38,323 nt of DNA from JANPEZ01 sp031423155 (GTDB taxonomy: Bacteria > Actinomycetota > UBA4738 > HRBIN12), in assembly GCA_031423155.1 (NCBI GenBank), contig JANPEZ010000017.1, positions 1 to 38,323 of the forward strand, in the 5' to 3' direction. Positions 23,834 to 31,600 of this stretch are shown here, in pieces. The notes below the pieces were generated by a model that ran no database searches, had not been told where the DNA came from, and saw nothing but the letters and a program-made list of their open reading frames with translations. The position numbers and the translations under genes were made by a program. The first letter of the stretch is position 1. Each line of letters starts with the position of its first letter.

Positions 23834-24786
23834 GACCGCGTCACCTCCTCGAGCGCGAGCGTCGCAGCGCCGACGACTCCGGCGTCCGTGCCGAGCGAGG
23901 CCCCGACGATCGGGACCTCCGGGCGATGGGACCGGGCCTCGATCGCAGAGGCGAACGCGACCCTGGCCGGTACGAGTAGGAGATCGCCGGCTTCGGCCGC
24001 TCCCCCGCCCACGACGATGAGCGATGGATCCAGAACGTTGGCAAGACCGGCAAGTCCCTCGCCGAGCCGCCGGCCCACCTCGGTGAGGATCGCAGCAGCC
24101 GCCGCATCGCCGGCGCGGGCGGCCTCGGTCACGTGCCGGCCGGTGACCGTGGCTCCGGCCGCCGCCCGGGCTATGGCCCCACCTGGGTCGCGCGAGGCCT
24201 CTGCCGACCCGGAACGGGCGATCGCCTGGCCGGAGGCCACCTGCTCCCAGCAGCCCCGGTTGCCGCAGCCGCAGGCCGGCCCATCGGGCTCGACGATGAT
24301 GTGGCCTATCTCGGCCGCGAAGCCGTGAGCTCCTCGGTAGAGCTCTCCGCCGGCGACGATTCCGCCGCCGATGCCGGTACCGACCGTGACCATGAGCATG
24401 CAGGCGTGACCCCGGCCGGCGCCGAAGCGGTACTCACCCCAGGCGGCGACGTTCGCATCGTTGTCGGCGAAGACCCGAAGGCCCAGGGCTTCTCCCACAT
24501 GAGCGACCAAGGGCGCGTCGCGCCAGGCCAGGTTCGGCGCGAACCGCAACACGCCGGTTGCCGACTCGACCAGACCCGCCGCGCCTATCCCAACCGCCAC
24601 CACGTCGCCGGTCATCACCGAACGCGCGGCGGAGACCATCGCCTCGAGCGTTGCGGCCATGTCGTCGGCGGGGGTGTCCAGCCGTTCGCGCGCGAGGATC
24701 GTTCCGTCGGCGGCGACCCGGGCGGCCGCGATCTTGGTTCCGCCGACGTCAAGCCCGACGGCAGTGGGAGTTCCGGGATCGCTCAC
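23830..24786 (-). CDS. glkA: ROK-family glucokinase
   Basis: Phosphorylates glucose with ATP; in Streptomyces the orthologous type also mediates carbon catabolite repression. 318 aa. The ATP motif is GLDVGGTKIAAA near residue 11, ADNDANVAAWGEY near 107 has the catalytic Asp, the ROK block is GTGIGGGIV near 135, and the zinc motif GCGNRGCWE is near 172. The GTG start overlaps the stop of the small Cys-pair gene (GTGA), and its own stop overlaps the LLM gene. The ArsA/SRPBCC/glucokinase grouping recalls the glkA region of streptomycetes. Confidence 0.94.
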   Translation of the reverse strand: MSDPGTPTAVGLDVGGTKIAAARVAADGTILARERLDTPADDMAATLEAMVSAARSVMTGDVVAVGIGAAGLVESATGVLRFAPNLAWRDAPLVAHVGEALGLRVFADNDANVAAWGEYRFGAGRGHACMLMVTVGTGIGGGIVAGGELYRGAHGFAAEIGHIIVEPDGPACGCGNRGCWEQVASGQAIARSGSAEASRDPGGAIARAAAGATVTGRHVTEAARAGDAAAAAILTEVGRRLGEGLAGLANVLDPSLIVVGGGAAEAGDLLLVPARVAFASAIEARSHRPEVPIVGASLGTDAGVVGAATLALEEVTRS

Positions 24787-25058
24787 GCGATGTCGATGCG
24801 CTCGACCTTGGCGGGACCGGTCGGCCTGCGACCCTCGATGTCCTCGGCTCTTACATCCATGACGGCCTTGGCGGCCAGGAAGAACTCCTGTCCCGCCGCG
24901 ACGAGATGATGAACGACATCGGGCCGCACCTGCTCTGCCGCCGTGAGCGCCAGCCCGATGGGACAGAAGGCGACCGTACAGACGTGTGCCGCAGCCTCCG
25001 GCTCCACCTTCGGCTTCGCTCGCGAACCGGCCGCGGACTTCTTCTTGGTCTCAGCCAC
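24783..25058 (-). CDS. Small conserved-type protein with a Cys pair (91 aa)
   Basis: Not assigned to a named family. A Lys/Ala-rich N-terminus (about 25 residues) leads to CTVAFCPIGLALTAAEQV, a Cys-x4-Cys pair, then an amphipathic helix (RPDVVHHLVAAGQEFFLAAKAVMD). Small proteins of this form occur beside ArsA-like ATPases and glucokinase in actinobacteria as far as I recall. The GTG start has AGGAGG 7 bases upstream and overlaps the ATPase stop by eight bases. Both flanking junctions overlap, so it belongs to the operon. The Cys pair may bind metal or form a disulfide. Confidence 0.75.
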   Translation of the reverse strand: MAETKKKSAAGSRAKPKVEPEAAAHVCTVAFCPIGLALTAAEQVRPDVVHHLVAAGQEFFLAAKAVMDVRAEDIEGRRPTGPAKVERIDIA

Positions 25059-26268
25059 GGGAGGACCTCCTCGCAGATGTCGTGGTGCTTCCAGTTGCCC
25101 GAGGTTCCCTGCCGAACATGATCTCGAGATGATCCCCGCTCATGTTCGCCTCTCGAACCACCATGCGCTTCAGGGTCTGGGGCAGGATCAGGTTCCTCTT
25201 GTAGGAGCCGACCCGCACGAACAGCTCGTCGCCCCTGCGGTGGACGTCCATCTCCTCGCGGGAGACGAAGGGGAGGCGTATCGACAGAACGTAGCCGGCG
25301 CCGCGCTTGCGGACCCGGATGGGATCGTCCTTGTACAGGACCGCGGTCGCGTTCTCATCTCCGTAGACCTCCTGGCCCATCTCTGCGAGCAGCGCAACGC
25401 CGACCATCTCACGGTCGAACAGCCGGGCGGTGAGGATCGGAACCGGCGCGAAGGACTCGTGAACGCTTGCAAGGTGCTCGGCCTGGATGTCTTTCCACTT
25501 TCCGAAGTAGGGATCGGTCACGTCCTCGGGGATGATCCGATTCACGATGACCGCATCGACGCGGTAGCCGAACAATCCGAGATAGGTGTACGTCCGTCGG
25601 GCCTCGGCGATCACCATCTTCTCGGGGTTGACCACCAGGCGAACCGACGACATCTTCTCGTCGACGAGGATCTGCTTCACGGCATCCAGGTTGCGATGCA
25701 GGCGCTCCACCGCACCGAACACCTGATCGCCGGCGATCGGCAGCGTGGTCATCTTCGAAACGATCGGCCTGAGGGTCTTCACCACACGCCGCTCGACCGG
25801 GAAGATCCTTTCGATGTACCAGCTCATGATCTCCGGGAGCGAGAGCAACCGCAGCGTCTCGGCGGTCGGGGCGCAATCGACCACCAGAACGTCGTAGTCG
25901 CCGCTCTCGACATGGGTGCGGACGTCGATCAGCGAGAAGATCTCGTCCAGGCCGGGGATCACGGTGAGTTCCTCGGCCTGGATGGTCTCGACACCGGCCC
26001 AGTTCATGACCTGGGTCAGGTAGTCCTGTATCTCGCGCCAGTTGTCCTCCAGGCGGTCCTGCGCATCTATCTGCTGGGCCCATAGGTTCTCGCCGATCAG
26101 GGTTGGGTGCGACCCGATCTCGACCTCGAAAGAGTCACCCAGCGAGTGAGCCGGGTCCGTGGACATGACCAGCGTTCGGAGCCCTTCGCCCGCGGCCCGA
26201 ACCGCGGTGGCGGCCGCAACGGTGGTCTTTCCCACACCGCCCTTGCCCGTGAACAGCAGAACCCGCAT
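25051..26268 (-). CDS. ArsA/Get3-like ATPase with C-terminal HSP20-like domain
   Basis: 405 aa. The deviant Walker A motif FTGKGGVGKTT is near residue 6, STDPAHSLGDSF near 36 is switch I, and DYDVLVVDCAPTAETLRLLSLP near 125 is switch II with the A-loop. The last 90 residues (YVLSIRLPFVSREEMDVHRRGDELFVRVG) resemble the alpha-crystallin-like extension of many actinobacterial homologues. It lacks the CxxC of fungal Get3 and has no arsenite operon around it, so arsenite export is unlikely; it may act as a client-handling ATPase. A TAAGCT box 6 bases before the ATG suggests a leaderless mRNA for the operon. Confidence 0.9.
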   Translation of the reverse strand: MRVLLFTGKGGVGKTTVAAATAVRAAGEGLRTLVMSTDPAHSLGDSFEVEIGSHPTLIGENLWAQQIDAQDRLEDNWREIQDYLTQVMNWAGVETIQAEELTVIPGLDEIFSLIDVRTHVESGDYDVLVVDCAPTAETLRLLSLPEIMSWYIERIFPVERRVVKTLRPIVSKMTTLPIAGDQVFGAVERLHRNLDAVKQILVDEKMSSVRLVVNPEKMVIAEARRTYTYLGLFGYRVDAVIVNRIIPEDVTDPYFGKWKDIQAEHLASVHESFAPVPILTARLFDREMVGVALLAEMGQEVYGDENATAVLYKDDPIRVRKRGAGYVLSIRLPFVSREEMDVHRRGDELFVRVGSYKRNLILPQTLKRMVVREANMSGDHLEIMFGREPRATGSTTTSARRSSRG

Positions 26269-26274
26269 CTGAAC

Positions 26275-26280
26275 AGCTTA
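26275..26280 (-). promoter_or_regulatory. -10 box of the ArsA-like operon
   Basis: TAAGCT on the minus strand, 6 bases before the ATG at 26268. The remaining gap to 26318 shows nothing else. Confidence 0.45.
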
Positions 26281-26318
26281 CGTTGCAGGCACTGCGGCGG
26301 GTAGTCCCACGCCGGGCC

Positions 26319-26762
26319 TCAGCCCATCTCGACGCGGCGCTTCAGCTTCTCCAGAGCGTTCTCGATCACGCGCTTGGAACCCTCGGTTCGCAGGAACCCG
26401 GGAACGAGCACCCCTAGATCGACCGCGAGACGGTAGGTCACCTTGGTCGAGGTTTCGTCGACCTCGTTGAGCAGGTACTCCCCGCGGATATCGCGAACCG
26501 CGCCACGGGCTTCCTTGGTCGTCCAGGAGACCCCCGCATCACCGGGCGCGTACACGTAGGACAACGTGTAGGCCGCCTTTCCAAGGACCGGAACGTCGAC
26601 TTCGAACGCGACCTCGGTAGCGAGCTCACCGGCGCCGCGTTGGAGAACCTTTACGGACAACACGTCGGCCCACTCCGGGTAGGCCTCGTAGTCGGTGATG
26701 ACCTCGATGACGTCCACCGCCGGGGCGTCGATTACGACGGAACCTTCCGCGTGCTCACTCAC
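26319..26762 (-). CDS. SRPBCC-family protein (polyketide cyclase/START-like)
   Basis: 147 aa helix-grip protein with a hydrophobic ligand cavity. The N-terminal SVVIDAPAVDVIEVITDYEAYPEWAD segment is the family hallmark, and the long C-terminal helix (KRVIENALEKLKRRVE) closes the pocket. Such proteins sit beside ArsA-like ATPases in many actinobacteria; the ligand is not known. The GTG start follows a TAGGAT box by 6 bases, and that box overlaps the stop codon of the zinc-ribbon gene upstream. Confidence 0.9.
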   Translation of the reverse strand: MSEHAEGSVVIDAPAVDVIEVITDYEAYPEWADVLSVKVLQRGAGELATEVAFEVDVPVLGKAAYTLSYVYAPGDAGVSWTTKEARGAVRDIRGEYLLNEVDETSTKVTYRLAVDLGVLVPGFLRTEGSKRVIENALEKLKRRVEMG

Positions 26763-26768
26763 CAGCGA

Positions 26769-26774
26769 ATCCTA
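26769..26774 (-). promoter_or_regulatory. -10 box of the SRPBCC gene
   Basis: TAGGAT on the minus strand, 6 bases before GTG at 26762; its first three bases are the TAG stop of the preceding gene. Confidence 0.5.
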
Positions 26775-27404
26775 ACGGCTGGCGGCCGCCGCGATGATGA
26801 GGCCGGCCATCAGAACCGAGGTGATCACCATGCCCACCGCGACCCAAAGGAGTGTCCTCGAGGAAGTGATCGGTCCGTACCCCCTCGCCATCCTGCCCGC
26901 CTCCAGGGCCGTGAACAGATAGATAGCGATGGCCCCGATCCCGAAGAGGGCAAGCATCCCGAGCATCGGCCCGGAGCTGACGCGTGAGATCAAGATCAAG
27001 ATGGTGGTCAGGAACATCCACCAGAACAGGGCGGCCCGGGCGAGCCCGTCGAGTCCTCTTCCCACCATCTTGTGTCCGAGGCCCGGAAACATCAGCGATC
27101 GGATGATGGCGTCCCTGGGAGCAACGTCCGGGAGCTTCTCGTCCGACTTGAAGAGCGCTCCGAACGGCGTGCCGCAGGCGGAGCAGGCATCCAGCTCGAT
27201 CGGGTTCTGGCTCTCGCATGTCGGACATGGCCAGTACGCCTGCTTCTTCTCGACAGGCTTCGGTTCCTTGACCGCGCTGAGCGGCGCCGCGACGGGCTCG
27301 CTCTCAGGTCGCCTTACCGGCTGGAAGCACTGACCGCACCACTCGGCGTCCTGGGCAAGTAGGGCACCGCATGACGCGCAGCGCGCTTCTTCCCCGTCCA
27401 TCAC
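26772..27404 (-). CDS. Double zinc-ribbon membrane protein
   Basis: 210 aa. Two zinc ribbons come first: CASC...CGQC near residues 9-26 and CPTC...CSAC near 60-78, separated by a Pro/Glu/Lys linker. At least three hydrophobic helices then fill residues about 115-208 (for example FWWMFLTTILILI and LLWVAVGMVITSVLMAGLII). The arrangement suggests a cytoplasmic metal-binding head on a small membrane domain. Function unknown. A GTG at 27404, directly before the in-frame ATG at 27401, is 7 bases from a TACCCT box, which favours GTG; ATG is equally possible. The very long frame upstream is shadow of the glycosyltransferase. Confidence 0.82.
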   Translation of the reverse strand: MMDGEEARCASCGALLAQDAEWCGQCFQPVRRPESEPVAAPLSAVKEPKPVEKKQAYWPCPTCESQNPIELDACSACGTPFGALFKSDEKLPDVAPRDAIIRSLMFPGLGHKMVGRGLDGLARAALFWWMFLTTILILISRVSSGPMLGMLALFGIGAIAIYLFTALEAGRMARGYGPITSSRTLLWVAVGMVITSVLMAGLIIAAAASR

Positions 27405-27411
27405 GGGCACG

Positions 27412-27417
27412 AGGGTA
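27412..27417 (-). promoter_or_regulatory. -10 box of the zinc-ribbon gene
   Basis: TACCCT on the minus strand, 7 bases before the GTG at 27404, in the gap after the glycosyltransferase stop. Confidence 0.35.
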
Positions 27418-27447
27418 CCTTCGGCGAACCCGTCGAGGAACCAAGCA

Positions 27448-28581
27448 TCACGAGGCGGCTTCGCGCAGCCAGCCAGCCAGCTTCTGGGCGATCGCCGGCC
27501 AGGCGTGGTCTCGTTCGACGCGCGCGCGACCGGCGGCGCCCATCGCGCGGGCGAGTGCGGGGTCCTCGAGAAGCCCGGCCACTGCCGCCGAGACCCCTCC
27601 GACGTCGGTTCCGTCAACGAGAGTCCCCGTCGCGCCGTCCACCAGCGCCTCCCTGGCTCCTCCGGAGTCGCCGACGACGACCGGTTTGCCGCAGGCCGCC
27701 GCCTCGATGAAGACGTTGCCCCAGCCCTCAACCTCCAGTCCGCCCAGACGGGACCGGCAAGGCATCGCGAATACGTCAGCCGCCGCATAGTAGAGGGGAA
27801 GCTCCTCCTCTGGAACCTGGCCGGAGAAGACGACCGAACCGGCCGGTGCCGCGGCCGCCAGCCGGTCCAGCGCGGAGCGGTAAGGGCCGCCGCCGACGAT
27901 CAACAGCTTGGCGTCCGGGACCCTCCTGCGGATCTCGGGCATCGCACGGATGAGGATGTCTTGCCCCTTTCGGGCGACCAGACGAGAGACGCAGACGACC
28001 AGGGGGCTCTCACCGATGCCGTAACGCTCGCGGATCCCGGCGGCCTCAAGGCCCGGGTGGAAAGCTTCGATGTCGGCTCCCGGATACAGAACCGAGACGG
28101 GCACGCCAGCGGGAACCGCGGTGCGAACCACCCTGGCGATGAACCCACTACACATGACCGGAACACGGGCCGCGCGAGAAGTCGCCCTCCTAATGAGCGA
28201 ATGCGTCCCGGGGGCTATCGAAAGCCAGTACTCGAAGCCGTGTGCCGCCGACAGGTAAGGGATGCCTCGGCGCGCGAGGCGGGGACCCAGCAACGCCAAC
28301 GGATAAGTGGCCCCGAACAGAACGACCTGGGAGGCGGTCTCCTCCAGAACCCGGTCCAGCCGCTCGGCGATCGAAGGGGTCGGCCACATGTGATCGCCGG
28401 GCTCGCGATACACCCGGTAGGCAGCCGCCTCGTCGAAGGCCTCGCTCCCCTCCCAGGAGGGGGCCAGGACCGAGACCCTCTCCGGGGGAAGCTGCTTGAC
28501 CAAAGCCTCGAGGGTTCGCTGGATGCCACCCACGCGGGGCGGGTAATCATTCGCAACGAGCAGTGTCCTTGGGACCTCCAA
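27448..28581 (-). CDS. pimB: GT4 glycosyltransferase, PimB-like mannosyltransferase
   Basis: 377 aa GT-B enzyme. The N-terminus TLLVANDYPPRVGGIQRTLEAL and the following LAPSWEGSEAFD match PimB, which adds the second mannose to phosphatidylinositol mannoside in actinobacteria. The donor-site CVSRLVARKGQD segment is near residue 195, and the EX7E-type block EGWGNVFIEAAACGKPVV is near 290. It works on the cytoplasmic membrane face with GDP-mannose. The TTG start at 28581 is 7 bases after a CATTAT box; GGAGG just inside the gene also precedes an in-frame CTG, so the exact start is uncertain. Divergent from the YgfZ-like gene, with 27 bases between the starts. Confidence 0.85.
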   Translation of the reverse strand: MEVPRTLLVANDYPPRVGGIQRTLEALVKQLPPERVSVLAPSWEGSEAFDEAAAYRVYREPGDHMWPTPSIAERLDRVLEETASQVVLFGATYPLALLGPRLARRGIPYLSAAHGFEYWLSIAPGTHSLIRRATSRAARVPVMCSGFIARVVRTAVPAGVPVSVLYPGADIEAFHPGLEAAGIRERYGIGESPLVVCVSRLVARKGQDILIRAMPEIRRRVPDAKLLIVGGGPYRSALDRLAAAAPAGSVVFSGQVPEEELPLYYAAADVFAMPCRSRLGGLEVEGWGNVFIEAAACGKPVVVGDSGGAREALVDGATGTLVDGTDVGGVSAAVAGLLEDPALARAMGAAGRARVERDHAWPAIAQKLAGWLREAAS

Positions 28582-28587
28582 CTTGCC

Positions 28588-28594
28588 GATAATG
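28588..28594. promoter_or_regulatory. Overlapping divergent -10 boxes between pimB and the YgfZ-like gene
   Basis: On plus, GATAAT (28588-28593) lies 15 bases before the ATG at 28609. On minus, CATTAT (28594-28589) lies 7 bases before the TTG at 28581. The two boxes share five bases, so the two promoters should exclude each other. Confidence 0.4.
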
Positions 28595-28608
28595 CTCCCA
28601 GAGGGGGA

Positions 28609-29514
28609 ATGCCGTTGCCGGTTTCAGATGCCGTTCGAGGCGAGCTCGAGGCCATCGAGGAAGAGCGAGCCTGCACTGACCTGTCCTCGTGGCGCAAGAC
28701 CACGGTTGGAGGGTCGGACGCGCGCGCCTGGCTTCAAGACCTGGTCACGGCCGATGTCGGATCGCTTACCGAAGGCTCTGCGCGCCGGTCGCTCCTGCTG
28801 ACGCCGACGGGGAGGATCCGAGCGGACTTCACCGTCGCGATGCATGTCGACCACCCCGACGTGTTCCTGCTCTTCCAGGACCCGAGGCAGCCCGATCCGA
28901 TCGATCTGCTGCTCGAGCCCTACGTACTTTCCTCCGACGTTCAGATCCGGGACGTCACCGATGAACTGGCTCTCTACGCCGCACTCGGCGGGGCCGCCGG
29001 AAGGATCGGATGGGCAGGAACGCGGCCCTCGGCCGTCGGTTCGGGGATGGACGTGATGGCGGCCGAGAAGAACGCGTGGCGCCTCGCCGACATGATGATG
29101 AAGAAGCAGCTCACCGAGGTCGGCGACGAATCCCTCGAGATATGGCGTGTCCGCAAGGGCCTGGCTCGCTTCGGTCATGATTTCGATGAGACCTCCTCTC
29201 CGGCGGAGGCCGGACTCGTCGAGGAGACGGTCGATCTGACCAAGGGTTGCTTCCTGGGTCAGGAAGCGGTGGCCAAGGTCAGGAATCTCGGACACCCCGC
29301 GCGCATCCTCAGATCACTGAGGTCTGACGTGGAGCTGGAACCGGGCGCGGCGGTATTGGCCGGTTCCGTCGAGGTGGGCGAGATAACGAGCGCGGCTCCA
29401 GCCGTCGGTGACGAGCCGATCCCCTCGATCGCGCGCATCCGCTGGGAGGCCGCCGAGGCTCCGCTCACCACCGCCGAAGGCGTCCGTTTGGAGCGGGCCG
29501 GGGAGAAGACCTAG
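28609..29514 (+). CDS. ygfZ: YgfZ/GcvT-domain folate-binding protein
   Basis: 301 aa member of the folate-binding YgfZ family, linked in E. coli to repair or assembly of Fe-S enzymes. The decisive motif is KGCFLGQEAVAKV near residue 212, corresponding to the family K-G-C-[YF]-x-G-Q-E. Earlier parts show the GcvT fold (WLQDLVTADVGSL; LLLTPTGRIRADFTV). The ATG at 28609 follows GAGGGGG with very short spacing; a TTG two codons later has better spacing, so the start is uncertain by two residues. The open frame reaches back to 27505, but that part is shadow. The many Fe-S proteins in this window are plausible clients. Confidence 0.88.
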   Translation: MPLPVSDAVRGELEAIEEERACTDLSSWRKTTVGGSDARAWLQDLVTADVGSLTEGSARRSLLLTPTGRIRADFTVAMHVDHPDVFLLFQDPRQPDPIDLLLEPYVLSSDVQIRDVTDELALYAALGGAAGRIGWAGTRPSAVGSGMDVMAAEKNAWRLADMMMKKQLTEVGDESLEIWRVRKGLARFGHDFDETSSPAEAGLVEETVDLTKGCFLGQEAVAKVRNLGHPARILRSLRSDVELEPGAAVLAGSVEVGEITSAAPAVGDEPIPSIARIRWEAAEAPLTTAEGVRLERAGEKT

Positions 29515-29623
29515 GACCGACTACCTGGCACGAGGGCACCATGTCAATCCCCCCTTGGGATGACGAAGATGGACCGTTTCGACCCCTTCCGCAAAGGCCT
29601 CCACCTCTGTTATGAATCGTCCT

Positions 29624-29650
29624 CCACGGGAGCAAGGCCCGCAGCCGTGG
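29624..29650 (+). other. Inverted repeat in the whiB leader
   Basis: CCACGG (29624-29629) and CCGTGG (29645-29650) are perfect 6-base arms around 15 bases. The hairpin would lie 24 bases before the TTG start of whiB, in a 160-base intergenic region in which I find no firm promoter (a weak TATGAA at about 29611). It could be a leader structure or a dyad for an autoregulator. Confidence 0.3.
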
Positions 29651-29674
29651 TCACAACAGTAGGGGGGAACCAGC

Positions 29675-29953
29675 TTGAGGACCGACCGGTTCGGCGAGAT
29701 AGACGTGCAGACACTCCCCGCGAACCCCTCCCCCCCGGACGTCTGGCAGGAGCGGGCGGCTTGCCACGGGATCGACCCAGACGTGTTCTTCCCCATCACC
29801 GAGGACGAGGCGGGCCCGGCTCTCGCCTACTGCGGGTCCTGCAAGATCCGCCAAGAGTGTCTGGCCTGGGCCTTGAAGAACGGCGAGCGCTACGGGGTCT
29901 GGGGCGGCCTGACCGAGCAGCAGCGCAGAAGGGTCCAGCGCAGGGTCGCTTGA
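29675..29953 (+). CDS. whiB: WhiB-family [4Fe-4S] transcription factor
   Basis: 92 aa, actinobacterium-specific. The four cluster Cys are present: AACHG near residue 30, then CGSCKIRQEC (Cys53, 56, 62). The GVWGG turn follows, and then the basic DNA-contacting tail (TEQQRRRVQRRVA). The N-terminal acidic-aromatic segment VFFPI is typical of the WhiB1/WhiB2 group. It responds to NO or O2 through its cluster and works with the primary sigma factor. The TTG start has AGGGGGG about 7 bases upstream. Subtype cannot be fixed. Confidence 0.95.
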   Translation: MRTDRFGEIDVQTLPANPSPPDVWQERAACHGIDPDVFFPITEDEAGPALAYCGSCKIRQECLAWALKNGERYGVWGGLTEQQRRRVQRRVA

Positions 29954-29986
29954 TCCCGGTGATGGTCGCAGAGCGGGCTCCCCGCC

Positions 29987-29992
29987 CATACT
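29987..29992 (+). promoter_or_regulatory. -10 box of the heptose operon
   Basis: CATACT on plus, 7 bases before the GTG of the heptose kinase gene, again the leaderless arrangement. Confidence 0.35.
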
Positions 29993-29999
29993 GACCCAC

Positions 30000-31043
30000 G
30001 TGAGCCAGTCTGCCCAGGTTAGTGCCAGCGCGCCCCTTCGCATCAGCTTCGTCGGCGGAGGGACCGACTTTCCCCATTACTTCGACGAACACGGCGGCGC
30101 CGTTCTCTCTGCCACGATCGACCACCAGGTCAGCGTCACCCTCGAGCCACGCTCCGACCGCCAGGTCAAGGTCCGATCGCTCGACCTGGGGCATCTGGTC
30201 GGATATCACCTCGACGAGGGCCCCGTCTATGACGGCGTGATGGATCTGGCCAAGGCGGCCATCGAGCGCGTGGGACTCGAGGGTGGGATCGACCTCGACA
30301 TCGAGTCGGATGCACCGGCGGGCAGCGGACTCGGCGGGTCCTCCGCTCTGGTCACAGCGGTCGTGGCCGCACTGGCGGCGCACCGCGATCTGACCATGAG
30401 CGCCCGCGAACTGGCTCGCCTCTCCTACGACATCGAGCGTGTGGACCTGGGCATCTCCGGTGGCTGGCAGGATCAGTACGCGGCAGCATTCGGCGGATTC
30501 AACCTGATCGAATTCACGCGCGAAGAAGTGCGGGTAACGCCCATCGAGTTGTCGCAGGCGGTCCTGACCCGCCTGGAGGAGGGCCTGCTGCTCTGCTACA
30601 CGGGCTCGGTGCGACGCAACGTCGGCCTGATAGACACGCAGATCGAGCTGTACCGGCAGGGGCGTGAAGAGACCATCCTCGGTATGAAGCAGCTGAGGGA
30701 GATGGCCTACGCGATGAGCGAAGCCGTCTCTACCGGCGACGTGACGGCCTTGGGCGCGATGCTGAGGGAGGCCTTCGAGTCGAAGAAGAGGATGAATCCG
30801 CACGTGGCCGAACACACTCCGATAGAAGCGATGCTCGAGGCCGCGCGGCTGGCCGGCGCGGCCGGAGGCAAGATCTGCGGAGCCGGCGGAGGTGGCTACA
30901 TCCTGATCGCTTCCGAGCCGGCCGCCAGGTCCGCGGTCCGTCTCGAACTCGAACGCCTCGGAGGACAGATCGCTCCCTTCTCTTTCCGCAGGGAGGGCGC
31001 CCGGGCCCTCATCGCGGACGACGTCTGGATGCCGACCGCTTGA
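30000..31043 (+). CDS. hddA: D-glycero-alpha-D-manno-heptose 7-phosphate kinase (GHMP family)
   Basis: 347 aa. GHMP-kinase landmarks: APLRISFVGGGTDFPHYF at the N-terminus, PAGSGLGGSSALVTAVVAAL near residue 104 (phosphate loop), and GAGGGGYILIA near 298. This type makes heptose 1,7-bisphosphate (alpha anomer) on the way to GDP-heptose; a fucokinase-like or other GHMP sugar kinase is the alternative, but the two following genes point to heptose. GTG start; stop overlaps the next gene (TTGA). First of three coupled genes. Confidence 0.88.
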   Translation: MSQSAQVSASAPLRISFVGGGTDFPHYFDEHGGAVLSATIDHQVSVTLEPRSDRQVKVRSLDLGHLVGYHLDEGPVYDGVMDLAKAAIERVGLEGGIDLDIESDAPAGSGLGGSSALVTAVVAALAAHRDLTMSARELARLSYDIERVDLGISGGWQDQYAAAFGGFNLIEFTREEVRVTPIELSQAVLTRLEEGLLLCYTGSVRRNVGLIDTQIELYRQGREETILGMKQLREMAYAMSEAVSTGDVTALGAMLREAFESKKRMNPHVAEHTPIEAMLEAARLAGAAGGKICGAGGGGYILIASEPAARSAVRLELERLGGQIAPFSFRREGARALIADDVWMPTA

Positions 31044-31600
31044 CCGCGCGCCGATTCGCCCTGATCGACAGGGACGGGACGATCAACGTTGAGCGCCGCG
31101 GTTCCTACGTGCTCTCGCCCGCGGACATGCGCCTGATCCCGGGAGCAGCCGAGGGACTTCGCGCACTCACAGCGTCCGGCGTCGGGATCGCGGTCGTTTC
31201 CAATCAGGCTCCCGTGGCTCGCGGGTGGATCGACGCCCGAGGACTCGATGCCATCAACTCCAGGATGCTCGAGCTGCTTTCGGCCGAAGGCGTCGAGGTG
31301 GAAGGCGTCTACTGCTGCCCGCACGACACCGGCGACGGATGCGATTGCCGCAAGCCCGAGCCCGGTCTGATCCTACGGGCCGGCAGCGAGCTGGGCTTCG
31401 ACCCGTCAACGGCTTTCGTGGTAGGCGACAAGGAGTCGGACATCGAAGCGGGCAGGCGCGCCGGCGCGAGGACCGTCCTGGTCCTGACGGGTCAAGGGAT
31501 CGAGGCGCTCGCCGCCGGAACCGATGCCGATCATGTTGCCGCCGACCTTCTGGAGGCTGCGGCTATCATCGCTGCGACACCCACTCCGGAGACGAGATGA
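31040..31600 (+). CDS. gmhB: D-glycero-D-manno-heptose 1,7-bisphosphate 7-phosphatase (HAD family)
   Basis: 186 aa HAD phosphatase of the histidinol-phosphatase/GmhB class. ALIDRDGTIN holds the two catalytic Asp, VVSNQAPVARG near 52 is motif II, and CCPHDTGDGCDCRKPEPG near 93 is the zinc-binding loop (Cys/His/Cys/Cys). FVVGDKESDIEAG near 131 is motif IV. The TTG start overlaps the kinase stop, and its stop overlaps gmhA, so all three are translationally coupled. Removes the 7-phosphate before nucleotide activation. Confidence 0.92.
   Translation: MTARRFALIDRDGTINVERRGSYVLSPADMRLIPGAAEGLRALTASGVGIAVVSNQAPVARGWIDARGLDAINSRMLELLSAEGVEVEGVYCCPHDTGDGCDCRKPEPGLILRAGSELGFDPSTAFVVGDKESDIEAGRRAGARTVLVLTGQGIEALAAGTDADHVAADLLEAAAIIAATPTPETR

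Noticed and set aside
25051..26268. Arsenite efflux ATPase as the function of the ArsA-like protein
   Set aside because: No arsB/arsR/arsD nearby, a single ATPase domain and an HSP20-like tail, as in the non-arsenic actinobacterial group.
27505..28608. N-terminal 368 codons of the long plus-strand frame ending at 29514
   Set aside because: Antisense to the PimB-like gene; the YgfZ homology starts only at about 28609.
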